Part shown: positions 62,354-64,000 of the stretch, piece after piece
Layout: each line of letters opens with the position of its first letter
Position numbering within the stretch: the first letter of the stretch is position 1
NCBI GenBank assembly: GCA_039960995.1
Contig: JBDVKF010000029.1
Coordinates: 17,209 to 81,208, forward strand
Source: JABSSA01 sp039960995
GTDB lineage: Bacteria; Pseudomonadota; Alphaproteobacteria; Rhodobacterales; Rhodobacteraceae
DNA length: 64,000 nt
Direction of reading: 5' to 3'
Translations under genes and position numbers: made by a program
The notes under the pieces: generated by a model
The model's database searches: none
What the model saw: the letters and a program-made list of their open reading frames with translations, nothing else
What the model was told of the DNA's origin: nothing

Positions 62354-62848
62354 TCAACTGGAAGCTATTTTGTTGCGCCTGATGTACTCACGCAAAGTGC
62401 ATGAAGGGTCGCCATCACTGAGGGACATGCTGCTGATCTCCTCCCACAGGTCCCCATCAAAGTCGGGAAAAAACGTATCGGCATTAGGGACCTCAATATC
62501 CACTTCAGAAATCAACAGCCTATGCGCAAGCGGCAGCATTTCTTGATAAATTTGCGCTCCACCTATGCCATAAATACGGCTCAAGCCTGCCTCACGCGCA
62601 TAGTTGATCGCAGCGGCGACCGACGGAGCAACAAATTCCGCAGCCTTTAGATTTGAGGATACAACAATGTTGAGACGCTTGGGTAGCGGTTTAAACGGAA
62701 GGCTTTCCCAGGTGTTGCGTCCCATGATGATCGCTCCCCCAACCGTTTCACGCTGAAAGAATTTTAAGTCTTGTGGGACATCCCAAGGGATGGATCCCTC
62801 CAACCCTATTGCACCTTCAGCTGCGCGCGCGACGATCAAAGAAATCAT
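62354..62848 (-). CDS. folA: Dihydrofolate reductase
   Basis: 164 residues. ISLIVARAAEGAIGLEGSIPWDVPQDLKFF, IIMGRNTWESLPFKPLPKRLNIVVS and YGIGGAQIYQEMLPLAHRL are the folate- and NADPH-binding motifs. It regenerates tetrahydrofolate from the dihydrofolate that ThyA makes, which ThyX does not need. It starts three bases after the thyA stop. It fits a ThyA-type economy. Confidence 0.95.
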   Translation of the reverse strand: MISLIVARAAEGAIGLEGSIPWDVPQDLKFFQRETVGGAIIMGRNTWESLPFKPLPKRLNIVVSSNLKAAEFVAPSVAAAINYAREAGLSRIYGIGGAQIYQEMLPLAHRLLISEVDIEVPNADTFFPDFDGDLWEEISSMSLSDGDPSCTLREYIRRNKIASS

Positions 62849-62851
62849 GGT

Positions 62852-63685
62852 TCAAACAGCCACTGGTGCGCGGATGGCGGGATCGGGATCATAATCAATG
62901 AACTCAAAATCCTCGTACTTAAAGTCAAATATGGAGGTCACTTTACGATTGATCCGTACTGTTGGCAGCGCCTTCGGAGTCCGAGAAAGCTGCAATTTGA
63001 CTTGATCCATGTGGTTCGAATAAATGTGCGCGTCTCCGAGGGTGTGGACGAAATCACCTGGCTCGTACTCCATTACATGTGACAGCATAACCTGAAGCAA
63101 TGCATAGGACGCGATGTTAAAGGGAACGCCAAGAAACATGTCAGCAGATCTCTGATAGAGTTGAAGATGCAAACGGCCATTGAGGATACGGACTTGCCAC
63201 ATCGCATGGCATGGTGGGAGCGCCATCTGTGGCACGTCAGCAGGGTTCCAAGCCGATACAATAAGGCGTCGGCTGTCAGGTGTCGCTCTGATCATATCGA
63301 TAAGATTTGTGATCTGATCCACGCCCCGCCCTTTATAAAGTGGCTCACCGTCATAAGTCTGCTCAGTAGACTCAAGCGACGAAAAAGCGCGCCATTGGCG
63401 ACCATAGACCGGTCCCAGATCGCCATTTTGGTCAGCCCACTCATCCCAAATCGAAACGCCGTTGTCTTTTAGATAACCGATATTGGTCTCGCCTGACAAA
63501 AACCAAAGAAGTTCATGAATGATGGACTTCAGGTGCAGCTTTTTAGTCGTCACCAGCGGAAAGCCGTCAGAAAGACGATACCTTGACTGCAAACCAAAAT
63601 AAGAGAGCGTCCCTGTGCCCGTTCGGTCAGTCGATACCTCACCGCATTCCAAAATGGTGTTCAGCGCATCATGATACTGTTGCAC
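62852..63685 (-). CDS. thyA: Thymidylate synthase, folate-dependent (ThyA type)
   Basis: 277 residues. MQQYHDALNTILECGEVSTDRTGTGTLS and PLVTTKKLHLKSIIHELLWFLSG begin the protein; ALPPCHAMWQ has the catalytic Cys; QRSADMFLGVPFNIASYALL binds dUMP. A GAGGGAG element precedes ATG 63685. It converts dUMP to dTMP, yielding dihydrofolate for the FolA encoded just downstream. Immediately beyond folA lies the remnant of thyX. Confidence 0.96.
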   Translation of the reverse strand: MQQYHDALNTILECGEVSTDRTGTGTLSYFGLQSRYRLSDGFPLVTTKKLHLKSIIHELLWFLSGETNIGYLKDNGVSIWDEWADQNGDLGPVYGRQWRAFSSLESTEQTYDGEPLYKGRGVDQITNLIDMIRATPDSRRLIVSAWNPADVPQMALPPCHAMWQVRILNGRLHLQLYQRSADMFLGVPFNIASYALLQVMLSHVMEYEPGDFVHTLGDAHIYSNHMDQVKLQLSRTPKALPTVRINRKVTSIFDFKYEDFEFIDYDPDPAIRAPVAV

Positions 63686-63810
63686 GTTGATCTCCCTCGG
63701 TTACACAGATTTTATTACCCTGATATCTGGCGAAACCTAGGGGAACATTCAATCATCAAAGATGCCACAGCTGGTGTCAGCTTTCTCTTTAACAAGGTAG
63801 TCTTTGGACC

Positions 63811-64000
63811 TGTCGCGGTTTGATGCCGCTCCTTTGATAGCATTTACTGCAATAAAGGAGTGAACCGCGCCGGGTTTGCCGGAGGCTCCAACTCATGAGT
63901 AGGATGGAGCATCATGAACAAAACGACGAACAAATATTCCCCAGAAGTGCGCGAACGTGCCGTACGGATGGTTTTGGACAATCAAGGGCAGCATGACAGC
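63811..64000 (+). mobile_element. IS3-family insertion sequence, left part, continuing beyond window
   Basis: From about 63811 the sequence has a long inverted repeat: CGCGGTT (63814-63820), CTCCTTT (63829-63835), AAAGGAG (63854-63860) and AACCGCG (63863-63869), then the first transposase frame from 63914. The exact end of the element is not fixed because the right end and the target duplication are outside. The region between it and thyA (63686-63810) contains a minus-strand frame of about 20 codons ending at 63749. Confidence 0.75.
63914..64000 (+). CDS. IS3-family transposase OrfA, partial
   Basis: ATG 63914, then NKTTNKYSPEVRERAVRMVLDNQGQHDS to the window end. SPEVRERAVRMV is the helix-turn-helix start of IS3-family OrfA proteins common in alphaproteobacteria. 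Only 29 codons are visible. It reads rightward, away from thyA. Confidence 0.88.
   Translation, partial: MNKTTNKYSPEVRERAVRMVLDNQGQHDS

Overview
The window is chromosomal DNA of an alphaproteobacterium, most probably a Roseobacter-group member of the Rhodobacteraceae. The evidence is family-typical gene content: DUF2842, DUF6524, PhaR/phasin/PhaC, TrhO, a Rhodobacterales M15-like protein and an acidic protein whose conserved ends I know from this group. I cannot fix the genus. No rRNA, tRNA or CRISPR array was seen.

Layout. 1-5000 (minus): a TPP-riboswitch-led thiamin operon thiM-thiE-thiD-thiY-tenA-thiZ-thiX, in which all six junctions are 4-base ATGA overlaps. 5100-14200: accessory genes (Nudix, secreted and membrane proteins, a patatin lipoprotein, an SDR-DoxX protein with DUF2269, MarR with a palindromic operator, and a probably frameshifted membrane protein). 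14600-18400: GST, L-serine dehydratase, an EamA transporter and thiamin pyrophosphokinase, whose 5' end carries ten consecutive G. 18500-25200: a large acidic protein, then pncB and pncA (NAD salvage) separated by an RTX protein built from five 216-bp super-repeats. 25300-33600: hydrolase, trhO, purA, a cobalt-type nitrile hydratase operon, secG and pyrG. 33700-36350: a membrane protein, two TerB-like paralogues and a signal-less phosphonate-binding-like protein.

36400-45800: a polar amino acid/amine ABC transporter followed by two glutamine-synthetase-like ligases, a class I amidotransferase, an FAD amine oxidase and a DegT aminotransferase. This resembles a gamma-glutamylation pathway for amine catabolism. 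45800-50500: polyhydroxyalkanoate metabolism (phaR, phasin, phaC, phaZ), with identical PhaR-type palindromes in front of phaR and of the phasin gene. 50500-55450: three alpha/beta hydrolases, an M15-like protein, an atypical histidine phosphatase and a small protein, around a stretch of almost 1 kb without a convincing gene. 55750-57700: thrS.

The two most interesting regions are at the right. 57900-60400 is a bufferin-type RiPP metallophore operon: a DUF2282 four-cysteine precursor, a DUF692/MNIO modification enzyme, a DUF2063 partner and DoxX. 61600-63700 holds thyA-folA directly upstream of a thyX gene whose first third is missing. This looks like a thymidylate synthase replacement caught with the old gene still in place. 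An IS3-family element begins just beyond thyA and runs off the window.
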